A stretch of 64,000 bases of DNA from Alphaproteobacteria bacterium (GCA_947473805.1 CANJGB010000005.1:78168-142167), one strand, 5' to 3'; positions 1-8,709 are shown, counted from the stretch's first letter. Notes: generated from the sequence alone by a model not told the origin. Program-made: numbers and translations.

Positions 1-283
1 CACCGCCGGCGAGCCGGCTGACCTGCCGGCGGCGCGCGAGCTGCTGGGCCTCTACCAGAACTGGGTCGATGCCGGCGAACGCGAACAGCGCGCCACGATC
101 TGGAACCGCATGCTGCAGATCCATGCCGACGAGCAGTACACCATCGGCATCGTGTCCGGCGTGCACCAGCCGGTCGTGGTCAGCCGCAGCCTGCGCAACG
201 TGCCGATCGAGGGCATCTACAATTTCGACCCGGGGTCATTCTTCGGCATGTACCGCCCGGACACGTTCTGGTTCGACCGGTGA
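1..283 (+). CDS. ABC peptide-type solute-binding protein, C-terminal end (partial)
   Basis: The last 93 codons, read from base 2, of a gene that starts left of the window. The segment (tryptophan-rich, with QIHADEQYTIGIVSG in its middle and a terminal FWFDR) looks like the C-terminal lobe of a family 5 extracytoplasmic solute-binding protein, the periplasmic receptor of oligopeptide/dipeptide importers. The call rests mainly on context: two permeases of the same transporter class follow after 7 bp. The substrate cannot be told from this end. Stop is TGA at 281-283. Confidence 0.7.
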   Translation, partial: TAGEPADLPAARELLGLYQNWVDAGEREQRATIWNRMLQIHADEQYTIGIVSGVHQPVVVSRSLRNVPIEGIYNFDPGSFFGMYRPDTFWFDR

Positions 284-290
284 CCCTGTC

Positions 291-1316
291 ATGCTGAACT
301 ACCTCGCCCAGCGCGTCCTGATCATGATCCCGACGCTGCTCGTCATCAGCCTGCTGGTGTTCCTGATCATCAAGCTGCCGCCCGGCGACTTCCTGAGCAA
401 CAAGATGCAGGAGCTGCAGTCGCAGGGCGACCGTTCGGCGCTGGAGCGCATGGAATTCCTGCGCCAGCAGTTTGGCCTCGACCGCCCGATGATCGAGCAA
501 TACGCGGCGTGGCTGGGCGTCTGGCCGCATCACGGCGAGTTTTCGGGCCTGCTGCAGGGCGACTGGGGCTGGTCGTTCGAGTTCAACCGGCCGGTCATCG
601 ACCTGATCGGGCAGAGCATGCTGCTGACCGCGATCCTGAACCTCGCGGTCGCGATCTTCGTCTACATGGTGTCGTTCCCGATCGGCGTCTATTCGGCGAC
701 GCGGCAATATAGCTGGGGCGATTACGGCTTCACGTTCCTGGGCTATCTGGGCCTGGCGACGCCCAGTTTTCTGCTGGCGCTGCTGCTGCTGTATTACGCC
801 AATGTGTGGTTCGGCCTGTCGATCGGCGGCATGATGGACGAGCAGTTCATCGATTCCGCCTGGACGTGGGCCAAGATCAAGTCAGTGCTGTCGCACCTGG
901 CCATCCCGGTCATTGTCATCGGCACCAGCAGCACGGCCGGCATGATCCGCCGCCTGCGCGCCAACCTGCTGGATGAGCTGCAGAAGCAGTACGTGACCAC
1001 GGCGCGGGCCAAGGGCCTGCCGCCGATGCGGCTGCTGATCAAATATCCGATCCGCATGGCGCTGAACCCGTTCGTGTCCGACATCGGCAACATGATCCCG
1101 CAGATGGTGTCAGGCTCGGTCATCGTGTCGGTGGTGATGAGCCTGCCGACGGCCGGCCCGATGCTGCTGCAGGCGCTGCAGAGCCAGGACCAGTATCTTG
1201 CCGGCTCGTTCCTGATGTTCCTGGCGCTGCTGACAGTGATCGGCATGCTGGTCTCGGACATCCTGCTGGCCATTCTCGACCCGCGCATCCGGCTCAGCGG
1301 CAGTGCCACGACATGA
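291..1316 (+). CDS. ABC transporter permease, DppB/OppB type
   Basis: A 341-residue inner-membrane permease of a peptide-class ABC importer. It begins with the family's usual first helix (MLNYLAQRVLIMIPTLLVIS), then a short periplasmic stretch with PPGDF and QFGLDRP typical of DppB-like proteins. The cytoplasmic EAA loop that docks to the ATPase is visible near residues 240-265 (TTARAKGLPPMRLLIKYPIR). The start at 291 was chosen because the frame is open upstream only as antisense-like low-quality sequence and the first helix starts here. It lies 7 bp after the binding-protein stop and its TGA overlaps the next start (ATGA at 1313), so the genes are translationally coupled. Confidence 0.9.
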   Translation: MLNYLAQRVLIMIPTLLVISLLVFLIIKLPPGDFLSNKMQELQSQGDRSALERMEFLRQQFGLDRPMIEQYAAWLGVWPHHGEFSGLLQGDWGWSFEFNRPVIDLIGQSMLLTAILNLAVAIFVYMVSFPIGVYSATRQYSWGDYGFTFLGYLGLATPSFLLALLLLYYANVWFGLSIGGMMDEQFIDSAWTWAKIKSVLSHLAIPVIVIGTSSTAGMIRRLRANLLDELQKQYVTTARAKGLPPMRLLIKYPIRMALNPFVSDIGNMIPQMVSGSVIVSVVMSLPTAGPMLLQALQSQDQYLAGSFLMFLALLTVIGMLVSDILLAILDPRIRLSGSATT

Positions 1317-2482
1317 CCGACCTGAGCCGCACCGAGCCGCTGCAACACTGGTCGTCGCCCGACCCGTTCGATCCGCACAGCATCGAGAAACTGGCTGCCG
1401 GCCAGGAACGCTATTACATGGCGTCGCAGTGGCAGATGATGTGGTGGAAGTTCCGCCGCCACAAACTGGCCCTGTGGTCGGGCGTAATCCTGCTGGCGCT
1501 GTATGCGCTGACGCTGGTGGTCGAGGTTGTCGCACCCTATGCGCCCTCGACCCGCAGCGCGCGGCACATCTTCGCGCCGCCGCAAAGCGTGCACCTGTTC
1601 CACGAGGGCGAGTTCGTCGGGCCCTTCGTCTACGGTTACCGCTTCAAGCTGAACACCGAGACGCTGAAGCGGGAGTACACCGAGAACCGCGAGCGCGTTC
1701 AGCCGCTGCGCTTCTTCTGCCGCAGCGACCCGTACAAGTTCTGGGGCCTGGTTGCGTCCGACATTCATCTGGTCTGCCCCGCCGAGGACGGCTTCATGTT
1801 CCTGCTGGGTACCGACCGGCTGGGGCGTGACGTGCTGTCGCGCATGATCTATGGCGCACGTATCTCGCTGACCGTGGGCCTGCTCGGCATCGCCATCAGT
1901 TTCCTGATCGGGATCACGCTGGGCGGAATCTCGGGCTATTACGGCGGCTGGATCGATTCCGTCATCCAGCGCCTGATCGAGATCGTGAAAAGCCTGCCGG
2001 AACTGCCGCTGTGGCTGGCGCTGTCGGCGGCGTTGCCGGTGAGCTTGAGCCCGATCCTCGTCTATTTCGGCATCACCATCATCCTGGGCCTGCTGGAATG
2101 GCCGGGCCTGGCGCGCGCGGTGCGGTCGAAACTGCTGTCGCTGCGCGAGGAGGATTTCTGCACCGCGGCGCAGCTGATGGGGGCGTCGCCCAAACGCGTC
2201 ATCGGCCGCCACCTGTTGCCCAGTTTCATGAGCCACCTGATCGCGTCGGCGACGCTGGCGATCCCGTCGATGATCCTGGGCGAGACGGCCCTGTCGTTCC
2301 TGGGCCTGGGGCTGCGACCGCCCATCGTGTCGTGGGGCGTGCAGCTGAGCGAGGCGCTGAACATCAACGTCGTCGCGCTGTACCCCTGGCTGCTGCTGCC
2401 GATGGTGCCGGTGATCGTGGTGGTTCTGGCGTTCAACTTCTTCGGCGACGGCCTGCGCGACGCCGCCGATCCGTACAAGTAG
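1313..2482 (+). CDS. ABC transporter permease, DppC/OppC type
   Basis: A 389-residue second permease of the same importer. The C-terminal half is a normal BPD_transp_1 domain with the EAA loop FCTAAQLMGASPKRVIGRHL followed by LGETALSFLGLGL. The N-terminal part is longer than in E. coli DppC/OppC: a cytoplasmic lead of about 55 residues, one membrane helix, then roughly 100 residues of periplasmic sequence before the LGTDRLGRDVLSR motif that starts the conserved core. Longer forms of this kind occur in YejE-like permeases. No ATPase gene follows; the next gene lies 6 bp away on the other strand, so the ATP-binding subunits must be upstream or elsewhere. Confidence 0.9.
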   Translation: MTDLSRTEPLQHWSSPDPFDPHSIEKLAAGQERYYMASQWQMMWWKFRRHKLALWSGVILLALYALTLVVEVVAPYAPSTRSARHIFAPPQSVHLFHEGEFVGPFVYGYRFKLNTETLKREYTENRERVQPLRFFCRSDPYKFWGLVASDIHLVCPAEDGFMFLLGTDRLGRDVLSRMIYGARISLTVGLLGIAISFLIGITLGGISGYYGGWIDSVIQRLIEIVKSLPELPLWLALSAALPVSLSPILVYFGITIILGLLEWPGLARAVRSKLLSLREEDFCTAAQLMGASPKRVIGRHLLPSFMSHLIASATLAIPSMILGETALSFLGLGLRPPIVSWGVQLSEALNINVVALYPWLLLPMVPVIVVVLAFNFFGDGLRDAADPYK

Positions 2483-2488
2483 AAGCTT

Positions 2489-3331
2489 CTACACTTCCTT
2501 CAGCAGCCAGAGGCTGGCTTCGAAACTGCCGGGTACGAATGGCAGTTTCGACGCGGCACAGACCGCGAAGCGCGCCGGCATGCGCGTCACCACATAGCGG
2601 CTGGAAAAGACGGGGCGGAAGCCGCCACCGCCCATCAAGGCAGCCACGCCCTGCTGTTCATTGTAGCCGCGCCAGTCCCAGCCCATCGGATAGTCGTCGG
2701 GCAGGAAGATGTCGTGGAAGTGCACCATGACGCCGCGCGGCAGTTCGGGCAGGAAATTGTTGAGCAGGACGTCGACATCGCTGCCCGGCACCAGGATGTG
2801 GCTGGAATCGATGAAAACGAAATCGCCCGCCTCGAGCCCCGCAAATGGATCGAGCCCGGCCTGGGCGAGCGGGAGCGCGACATGCTCGATGCGCAGACCG
2901 GCGAGATCGGCGCGCGGTTTCGGGTCGATCACGATGTGGCGGCATTCGTAATTCTCGTCACGGGCCGCGCGCGCCATGAAGCGCGTTGAGTGGCCGCCGC
3001 CGATTTCGACGATGCGCCGGGGCCGCAGCGCCCGCACCATGGTGTAGGCCATGGCGCCATCGAGACGGGGAAACCACATTTGTTCCCAGCGCGGCGCAGG
3101 CGCCGGTTCATGACCGATGGCCGTCAACGCATCGCGATAGCGCTCCATGGTTTCCAGCCAGACGTCGAAGCCAGGCTCGGCCTTTTTGAAGCGCGCCTCG
3201 AGCGAGGGGAAGCGGCCGCGAAACCCGGCGCGGGGCAGGGTGTCGGCATGGCGATAGGGTATGAAGAATCCCTGTGGCGTCGGGCCGATCAGGGTGGCCA
3301 GGCCCATGCGCAGTCGCCGCCAGAAACTCAT
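2489..3331 (-). CDS. class I SAM-dependent methyltransferase (Methyltransf_24-like)
   Basis: A 280-residue cytoplasmic protein with a Rossmann-type methyltransferase core. The SAM-binding motif I is RIVEIGGGHSTRFMARAA near residues 108-125, the acidic residue after strand 2 is in HIVIDPKP, and FVFIDSSH marks strand 4. This set matches the family that acts on small or sugar-like substrates, but the substrate is unknown. The start at 3331 gives MSFWRRLRMG and overlaps the stop of the upstream metallo-hydrolase gene by four bases (ATGA), so the two form an operon. The frame stays open further upstream but that sequence overlaps the neighbour and looks like a shadow. Confidence 0.8.
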   Translation of the reverse strand: MSFWRRLRMGLATLIGPTPQGFFIPYRHADTLPRAGFRGRFPSLEARFKKAEPGFDVWLETMERYRDALTAIGHEPAPAPRWEQMWFPRLDGAMAYTMVRALRPRRIVEIGGGHSTRFMARAARDENYECRHIVIDPKPRADLAGLRIEHVALPLAQAGLDPFAGLEAGDFVFIDSSHILVPGSDVDVLLNNFLPELPRGVMVHFHDIFLPDDYPMGWDWRGYNEQQGVAALMGGGGFRPVFSSRYVVTRMPARFAVCAASKLPFVPGSFEASLWLLKEV

Positions 3332-4158
3332 GGGTGCAGGACCATGCCTTCGCGGGCAACGACCGAGCCCGGGCGCGCCGCCGTGATATCGAGGGCCACG
3401 CGGTCCATGAAGTCGTCGTTGTGGTCGGGATCGTGGTGGAAGGCGACGAAGGTCTTGGCGCCGGCCGCGTTGCACACGTCAACACCAGCCTTCCAGGTCG
3501 AGTGGCCCCAGCCCTTGCGGGTGGCATATTCGGCGTCAGTGTACATGGCGTCGTAGATCACGATGTCGGCCCCTTCGATCAGGTCGACAATATTAGCATC
3601 CAGCTGGCCTTCCACGTGCTCCGTATCGGTCAGGTAGCAGATCGACTTACCCTGGAAGTCGACACGGTAGCCGGTCGCGCCATTGGGATGGTTCAGCGGC
3701 GCAGTGCGCAAGGTCACGCCGGGCGCGGGGTGCAGCGTCTCGCCGCAAATGAAGTCGTCGAAACTGACCTTGGCGGCAAAGAATGACGGCGGGATCGGAA
3801 ACAGGGGCGCCGCCATCATCTGGCACATGGTGTCGTGCAGGTTGGTCTGCGGCGCCAGGTTGCCGGCGTGCAGACGGAAGGTGCTGCGCTTGTCGAACAG
3901 CGGTGCGAAGAACGGCATGCCGCAGACATGGTCGAAATGGGCATGGGTGAAATAGATGTCGGCATCCTGGCCGCCCTGGGCGATGAGTTCGCGGCCCAGA
4001 TAGCGCAGGCCGGTGCCGCCATCGAAAATCATCAGGTGATCGCCGCAGCGAATTTCGAGGCACGACGTATTGCCGCCGTACCGGACCACATCTTCCGACG
4101 AGCAGGCGATGCTGCCGCGGACGCCCCAGAACCTCACATGGAAGTCGAGATTGGCCAT
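3328..4158 (-). CDS. MBL-fold metallo-hydrolase
   Basis: A 276-residue metallo-beta-lactamase-fold enzyme. The metal-binding signature THAHFDHVCGMPFF (HxHxDH at residues 72-77) is intact, further ligands are likely the Asp in CYLTDTEH and the His in FVAFHHDPDH. The opening FWGVRGSIACSSEDVVRYGG is typical of a bacterial branch related to PhnP, RNase Z and class II cyclic-nucleotide phosphodiesterases, so a phosphodiester is a plausible substrate, but that is inference. I chose the ATG at 4158 because homologous-looking sequence begins at MANLDFHVRFWG; an in-frame ATG at 4203 would add 15 residues. It is coupled to the methyltransferase gene downstream. Confidence 0.8.
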   Translation of the reverse strand: MANLDFHVRFWGVRGSIACSSEDVVRYGGNTSCLEIRCGDHLMIFDGGTGLRYLGRELIAQGGQDADIYFTHAHFDHVCGMPFFAPLFDKRSTFRLHAGNLAPQTNLHDTMCQMMAAPLFPIPPSFFAAKVSFDDFICGETLHPAPGVTLRTAPLNHPNGATGYRVDFQGKSICYLTDTEHVEGQLDANIVDLIEGADIVIYDAMYTDAEYATRKGWGHSTWKAGVDVCNAAGAKTFVAFHHDPDHNDDFMDRVALDITAARPGSVVAREGMVLHP

Positions 4159-4271
4159 TTTCACTCGCCGGCGGCCTGTCGCCGCCTGTTCGATAGGTGC
4201 CATGCCGGATACACTGCCGCCCGACAAAACGGCCACATCAGCTATAACGCTTCGATATACAACAAACTGCT

Positions 4272-5030
4272 ATGTCCATAGGCTTTATATTAGACGTGAC
4301 GGGCGGGGGCGCAACCCTCACGCTCAACCGCCCCGACAAGGCCAATGCGCTGGATCTCGACGATCTGCGGGCGATGGAAGCTGCGCTTCGGGGCCTGGCC
4401 TCGAACCCGGACCTGCGCAGCCTGGTGCTGACGGGGGCGGGGCGACACTTCTGCTCCGGCGTGAACATCCTGGCCGTCGCCTCCGACCATGACTGGACCG
4501 ACAACCCGATCGGGCGCGTGGCCGACCTGATCGACAGCCTGGCCATCCCGACGCTGTGCGCCTTCAATGGCGAGGTGTTTGGCGGCGGCGTCGACCTGGC
4601 ACTGGCCTGCGATTTTCGCCTGGGTGTCGAGGGCATGAAATGTTTCGCGCCGCCGGCCCGCCTCGGTATCCAGTATCCAACCGGCGGGCTTGAGCGCGCG
4701 GCGACGCGGCTGGGGCCGGGCGGCGCCAAGCGGTTATTTCTCGCGCTCGAGACGCTTGATGCGGCCGAACTGCTGCGCCTCGGTTTTCTCGACTGGCTGG
4801 TGCCCGCCGACCAGATCGCGTCGCGCGCAGCGCAGTGGGCCGCGACCATTGCCGGCCTGGCGCCGCTGGCCGTTCAGGGCATGAAGCGGACGATCAACGA
4901 GGCTGCCGCCGGCCGGCTTGATCGTGCGGCCGCGGACGCACGCTTCGTTGCCGGTTTCAGATCGGCGGATTACCAGGAAGGCCGGCGCGCCATGGCGGAG
5001 AAACGCACGCCCGATTTCAAGGGGCGCTAG
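4272..5030 (+). CDS. enoyl-CoA hydratase/isomerase family (crotonase fold)
   Basis: A 252-residue crotonase-fold protein. The oxyanion-hole segments are present as RHFCSGVNIL (about residues 58-67) and GEVFGGGVDLALACDF (about 97-112). The two glutamates that act in true enoyl-CoA hydratases are not evident: the first position reads PARLG instead of a PE..LG pattern and the second region (LFLALETLDAAEL) has no aligned Glu that I can place with confidence. It may therefore be an isomerase, decarboxylase or other CoA-thioester enzyme. No pathway partners are adjacent. Its TAG stop shares the tetramer CTAG with the stop of the convergent response-regulator gene. Confidence 0.85.
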   Translation: MSIGFILDVTGGGATLTLNRPDKANALDLDDLRAMEAALRGLASNPDLRSLVLTGAGRHFCSGVNILAVASDHDWTDNPIGRVADLIDSLAIPTLCAFNGEVFGGGVDLALACDFRLGVEGMKCFAPPARLGIQYPTGGLERAATRLGPGGAKRLFLALETLDAAELLRLGFLDWLVPADQIASRAAQWAATIAGLAPLAVQGMKRTINEAAAGRLDRAAADARFVAGFRSADYQEGRRAMAEKRTPDFKGR

Positions 5031-5716
5031 CGCGCCAGCTTGTAGCCGCCGGGTCCGGTCAACAGCAGCTGGGCCGCCGCTGGATCGCGTTCGATCTTCT
5101 GCCGCAGGCGATAGATGTGGGTCTCCAGCGTGTGTGTATCGACGCCGGCATTGTAGCCCCAGACTTCGGCCAGCAGCACGTCGCGCGCGATGGTCTTGCC
5201 GCCGGCGCGATACAGGAATTTCAGGATCGCCGCTTCCTTCTCGGTGAGGCGGATCTTTCGGCCGCGCTCTTCGTCGAGCAGCATCTTGGCGCTGGGGCGG
5301 AATGAATAGGGGCCGATGGCAAATACAGCGTCATCGCTCTGCTCATGCTGGCGCAGCTGCGCGCGCACGCGGGCCAGCAGCACGCCCAACTTGAACGGTT
5401 TGGCGACATAGTCGTTGGCGCCCGCCTCGAGGCCGAGGATCGTGTCGGCATCGCCATCGGCGCCGGTCAGCATGATGATGGGCGCGCGGATGCCGGCCCG
5501 GCGCAGCAGGCGGCAGAGTTCGCGTCCGTCCATGTCGGGCAGGCCGACATCGAGCAGCAACAGGTCGAAGCCGCCGGTCTTGGTGGCGTCGAGGGCGGCG
5601 GCGGCGGTCGGCGCCTGATGGGTGGCGAACTCGCCGCGCAGTTCCAGCTGCTCGGCCAGCGCCTCGCGCAGCGCGCTGTCGTCATCGACCAGGAGGATGC
5701 GTTTACCGGTGCTCAT
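5027..5716 (-). CDS. response regulator, OmpR/PhoB type, orphan
   Basis: A 229-residue transcription factor of a two-component system. The receiver domain (1-120) has the acidic pocket DDD at 11-13, the phospho-acceptor Asp56 in LLLLDVGLP, the Thr/Ser switch in MLTGAD and Lys106 in VAKPF. The C-terminal winged-helix domain (about 130-229) carries RLTEKEAAILKFLYRAGGK and HTLETHIYRLRQKIE, typical of the PhoB class. No histidine kinase is adjacent, so its partner must be encoded elsewhere. The ATG at 5716 starts a normal receiver domain. Its stop overlaps that of the crotonase gene. Confidence 0.92.
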   Translation of the reverse strand: MSTGKRILLVDDDSALREALAEQLELRGEFATHQAPTAAAALDATKTGGFDLLLLDVGLPDMDGRELCRLLRRAGIRAPIIMLTGADGDADTILGLEAGANDYVAKPFKLGVLLARVRAQLRQHEQSDDAVFAIGPYSFRPSAKMLLDEERGRKIRLTEKEAAILKFLYRAGGKTIARDVLLAEVWGYNAGVDTHTLETHIYRLRQKIERDPAAAQLLLTGPGGYKLAR

Positions 5717-5793
5717 GGGACGGTGGTTATACCCGATCCGTCCGATGCCGCGCACCCCTTGCGGGCATCGGGCCGGCGGCGTACAGGAACGCC

Positions 5794-6924
5794 ATGTCTG
5801 AGCAGGAATTGCCAAACGGGGCGGCCAACGCACAACGGATGCTGGTCGCCGTGGACCGCGCCGTGGCCGAATTCCGGCGTGGCCGGCCGGTTGGTTTCCA
5901 GGACGCAGGCGGCACGGTTCTAGCGGTGGCGGCGGAGGGTCTGAGCGCCGCCATGCTCGACCGGCTGCGCGGCCTGGGCGCGCCGCGCCTGGTTCTGACC
6001 CGCGAGCGCGCGGCTGTCCTGCGTGTGCGAACGGCAGGTACCGATCCCGTTCTGGTGCCGGTAGGGCCGGACATGACGGCAGACGACATTGCCGGCTTGG
6101 CGGATGCCACCCAGGATCTCGCAAGGCCCCTGCGTGGCCCCTATACGGCTTTGCGCGAAGCGCCGCCGTCTGGCAGCCACGCCGCCATCGTGCTGGCCAA
6201 ACTGGCCCAGCTGCTGCCCGGGGTGGTCGGGCTGGCAATAGGGCCCCGGGAACTGGCGCAAATGCAGGCGAGCGATGACGTACTGGCCCTACCTACAACC
6301 TGGGTGGAAACGCACGCTGACCGCGCGGCGGCCAGCCTGACCATCGTGACGCAGGCCCGCGTTCCGCTGGCTGATGCCGAAGACACGCGCATCCTGGTGT
6401 TCCGGCCTGGCGACGGCGGCATCGAGCATCTGGCCATTATCGTCGGCGATCCGCAGCCCGGTGCGCTGCCGGCAGCGCTGGTGCGGCTGCATTCGGAATG
6501 TTTTACCGGTGATCTGCTGGGTTCGCTGCGTTGCGATTGCGGCGAGCAGCTGCGGGGCGCCATCCAGATCATGCGAAGTGCCGGCAGCGGCATCCTGCTG
6601 TACCTGGCGCAGGAGGGCCGTGGCATCGGGCTGGTCAACAAGCTCAGGGCCTACCGGTTGCAGGACCAGGGCTTCGACACGGTCGAGGCCAATGAGCGGC
6701 TGGGATTCGGCGCGGATGAGCGGCTGTTTCGGCCGGCGGCCGAGATGCTGCGCCTGCTGGGGCACCAACAGGTGCGGTTGTTGACCAACAACCCCGGAAA
6801 AGTCGCGGGGTTGCAGGATTTCGGGATCGAGGTTGTCGAGCGCGTCGGTCACGCCTTTCCGGCCAATGTACATAACGAGGCCTATCTCGAAACCAAGAAG
6901 AGGAAGTCCGGGCATTTCCTGTAG
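5794..6924 (+). CDS. ribA: GTP cyclohydrolase II with degenerate RibB-like N-terminal domain
   Basis: A 376-residue protein of riboflavin biosynthesis. The C-terminal half is an intact GTP cyclohydrolase II, which opens GTP to the pyrimidine precursor of riboflavin: zinc cysteines 236, 247 and 249 (ECFTGD...RCDCG), the QEGRGIGL motif, and NNPGKVAGL. The N-terminal ~170 residues align in outline with 3,4-dihydroxybutanone-4-phosphate synthase (VDRAVAEFRRGRPVGF), but the acidic catalytic stretch normally rich in D/E (DDEDRENEGD-like) is replaced by QDAGGTVLAVAAEG. The first domain is therefore predicted inactive in butanone-phosphate synthesis, and a separate ribB should exist. A stand-alone gene between the response regulator and a hypothetical gene. 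Confidence 0.9.
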   Translation: MSEQELPNGAANAQRMLVAVDRAVAEFRRGRPVGFQDAGGTVLAVAAEGLSAAMLDRLRGLGAPRLVLTRERAAVLRVRTAGTDPVLVPVGPDMTADDIAGLADATQDLARPLRGPYTALREAPPSGSHAAIVLAKLAQLLPGVVGLAIGPRELAQMQASDDVLALPTTWVETHADRAAASLTIVTQARVPLADAEDTRILVFRPGDGGIEHLAIIVGDPQPGALPAALVRLHSECFTGDLLGSLRCDCGEQLRGAIQIMRSAGSGILLYLAQEGRGIGLVNKLRAYRLQDQGFDTVEANERLGFGADERLFRPAAEMLRLLGHQQVRLLTNNPGKVAGLQDFGIEVVERVGHAFPANVHNEAYLETKKRKSGHFL

Positions 6925-7034
6925 CGCCCGGCAAATCTTGCCTGGCAGAGACGTGGGCCGGGGCTGAAAACTGAGGGAATCCGAGGCTCCTTCAGTGGCG
7001 CGTTTTCTGCAGCTAGATCAGCAGGAGTGCGCAG

Positions 7035-7475
7035 ATGTCCATCAGTCCGACGACCGCAATTGCCCCCATCCCCGATAGAGCGAAGCCGGAGGCGACGGCC
7101 GAAACGTCGCTGTTCGGTCCTGCAGGCTTCAGCTTCAAGGCGCTGGTTGACACGCTCAACCCCCTGCAGCACCTGCCGGTCGTTTCGACGGTTTACCGGG
7201 AGTCGACCGGCGAAAGCATTGGCGCCATACCGCGGCTGCTGGGCGGCGGATTGTTCGGCGGCATTGTCGGGCTGATCGGTTCGGCCATCAACCTGGTGGT
7301 GGAGGGCCTGACCGGCAAGGATATTGGCGAGCACGTCGCTGCCGCCTTTGGACCCGGCGAAAGTAGTCCCGATTCAACGGTAGCGCATCGGAACTACGCC
7401 ACCGAGCGCTACCAGCAGGCAGCTACTTTATCTGCGGAAGAGATAGATAAAATGCGCGGCTACATGGTCAGCTGA
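7035..7475 (+). CDS. hypothetical protein, 146 aa, glycine-rich hydrophobic segment
   Basis: Not assigned to a function. The start ATG at 7035 follows a good Shine-Dalgarno (GGAGTGCGCAG). After about 30 polar residues comes FSFKALVDTLNPLQHLPVVSTVYRES, then a glycine-rich apolar stretch at about residues 66-90 (LLGGGLFGGIVGLIGSAINL) that could be a membrane hairpin or a membrane-inserting segment. The C-terminal third is soluble. The pattern NPLQHLPVVS..YR followed by a GGxLFGG segment recalls a group of uncharacterised alphaproteobacterial proteins. It sits 48 bp before the L,D-transpeptidase-like gene on the same strand. Confidence 0.65.
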   Translation: MSISPTTAIAPIPDRAKPEATAETSLFGPAGFSFKALVDTLNPLQHLPVVSTVYRESTGESIGAIPRLLGGGLFGGIVGLIGSAINLVVEGLTGKDIGEHVAAAFGPGESSPDSTVAHRNYATERYQQAATLSAEEIDKMRGYMVS

Positions 7476-7523
7476 TCATCTGGTAGTGTTGCGAGAGTAG
7501 TTCTTTTCGCGGCAAGAATATCG

Positions 7524-8027
7524 ATGGCGGACGACATTCATGTCTCTCCGAACGGGCACCTGCTCTTCCAGGGCAAGCCCTACCGTTGTGCGCTGGGACG
7601 TGGCGGCGTGCGTAGCGACAAGGTCGAAGGTGACGGCGCGACGCCGGCGGGAAGCTGGCGACTGCGGAACCTGCTTTATCGAGCGGACCGGATCGCCAAG
7701 CCACATAGCCTTTTGGCAGCCGCGCCAATCGGATCAAATGACGGCTGGTGCGACGATCCTGGCGACCCTGCCTATAACCAGCCTGTGATCCTGCCTTATG
7801 CCGCCCGTCACGAACGCCTGTGGCGCGACGATGGGCTGTACGACGTTGTCGCCGTTCTCGGTTATAACGACGACCCGCCGTTGCCCGGTCGCGGCAGCGC
7901 TATTTTTCTGCATGTCGCCCAACCGGATTATCGCTCGACCGAGGGGTGCGTGGCGCTGGCCATGCCCGACCTGCTGAGGGTCATCGCGCAATGCGGCCCT
8001 GAAACAAAGCTGGTCGTCAGCGACTAG
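7524..8027 (+). CDS. L,D-transpeptidase (YkuD) family protein
   Basis: A 167-residue protein with the YkuD catalytic signature: FLHVAQPDYRSTEGCVAL, giving His130 and Cys142 as the active pair. Family members make or break L,D-peptide bonds in peptidoglycan or attach lipoproteins. The upstream strand GRGGVRSDKVEGDGATPAGSW, in which the substrate-facing loop 'GDGATPAG' is well conserved, also fits. No signal peptide is visible, and the protein starts directly with the catalytic domain, as in the compact single-domain YkuD proteins of alphaproteobacteria. Export is therefore uncertain. It converges with the YggS gene, sharing the CTAG stop overlap. Confidence 0.82.
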   Translation: MADDIHVSPNGHLLFQGKPYRCALGRGGVRSDKVEGDGATPAGSWRLRNLLYRADRIAKPHSLLAAAPIGSNDGWCDDPGDPAYNQPVILPYAARHERLWRDDGLYDVVAVLGYNDDPPLPGRGSAIFLHVAQPDYRSTEGCVALAMPDLLRVIAQCGPETKLVVSD

Positions 8028-8689
8028 GGCTGAGGTCGGGCGCCGAAGATGGCGGTGCCGACACGGACAAAGGTCGCGCCCTCGGCAATCGCGACTTTGT
8101 AATCGCCGCTCATCCCCATGCTGAGATGGGGCAGATCGTGGCGCATGGCGATTTCGCGCAGCATGGCGAAGTGCGGGCGGGGATCGGCATCGGCCGGCGG
8201 GATGCACATCAGTCCGATCACCGGCAGCTGCGCCCGGCATATCTCAATGAAGCGATCCGCGTCTTCGGGCAGGACGCCGGTCTTTTGGGGCTCGCGCCCG
8301 GTGTTCACCTGAATCAGACAATCGGGCCGGCGCTGCGTGCGCGCCATTTCCGCGACCAGTGCGGCAACGAGCTTTGGCCGATCGACAGTGTGGATGACAT
8401 CGGCCAGGGCCACCGCCTCACGGACCTTGTTGGTCTGCAACGGGCCGATCAGATGGAGGCGCAGATCGGGCCAGCGCGGCCGCAGGTCAGGAAACTTCGC
8501 CGCCGCTTCCTGGACACGATTCTCGCCGAAATGCCGCTGGCCGGCAGCAAGCGTATCCAGCACAGCGGCCTGGTCATGGGTCTTGCTGACCGCGATAAGG
8601 GAAATCGTTGCGGGATCACGCCTAGCGGCAATGGCAGTATTGGCAAGATCGCGCCGAACAGTGTCGAGACCCGCGCTTATGTTACTCAT
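8024..8689 (-). CDS. YggS family pyridoxal-phosphate homeostasis protein
   Basis: A 221-residue PLP-binding TIM-barrel protein. The PLP lysine is Lys36 in LIAVSKT; GENRVQEA, HLIGPLQTNK, LIQVNTGREPQKTG and LSMGMSGDYKVAIAEGATFVRVGTAIFG are the hallmark family blocks. Members bind PLP and keep its level balanced rather than catalyse a known reaction. Length matches the family. The gene is single, convergent with the transpeptidase gene, and separated from the porin gene by a terminator. Confidence 0.95.
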   Translation of the reverse strand: MSNISAGLDTVRRDLANTAIAARRDPATISLIAVSKTHDQAAVLDTLAAGQRHFGENRVQEAAAKFPDLRPRWPDLRLHLIGPLQTNKVREAVALADVIHTVDRPKLVAALVAEMARTQRRPDCLIQVNTGREPQKTGVLPEDADRFIEICRAQLPVIGLMCIPPADADPRPHFAMLREIAMRHDLPHLSMGMSGDYKVAIAEGATFVRVGTAIFGARPQP

Positions 8690-8709
8690 ACGAACAGCGT
8701 AGCGTTATG

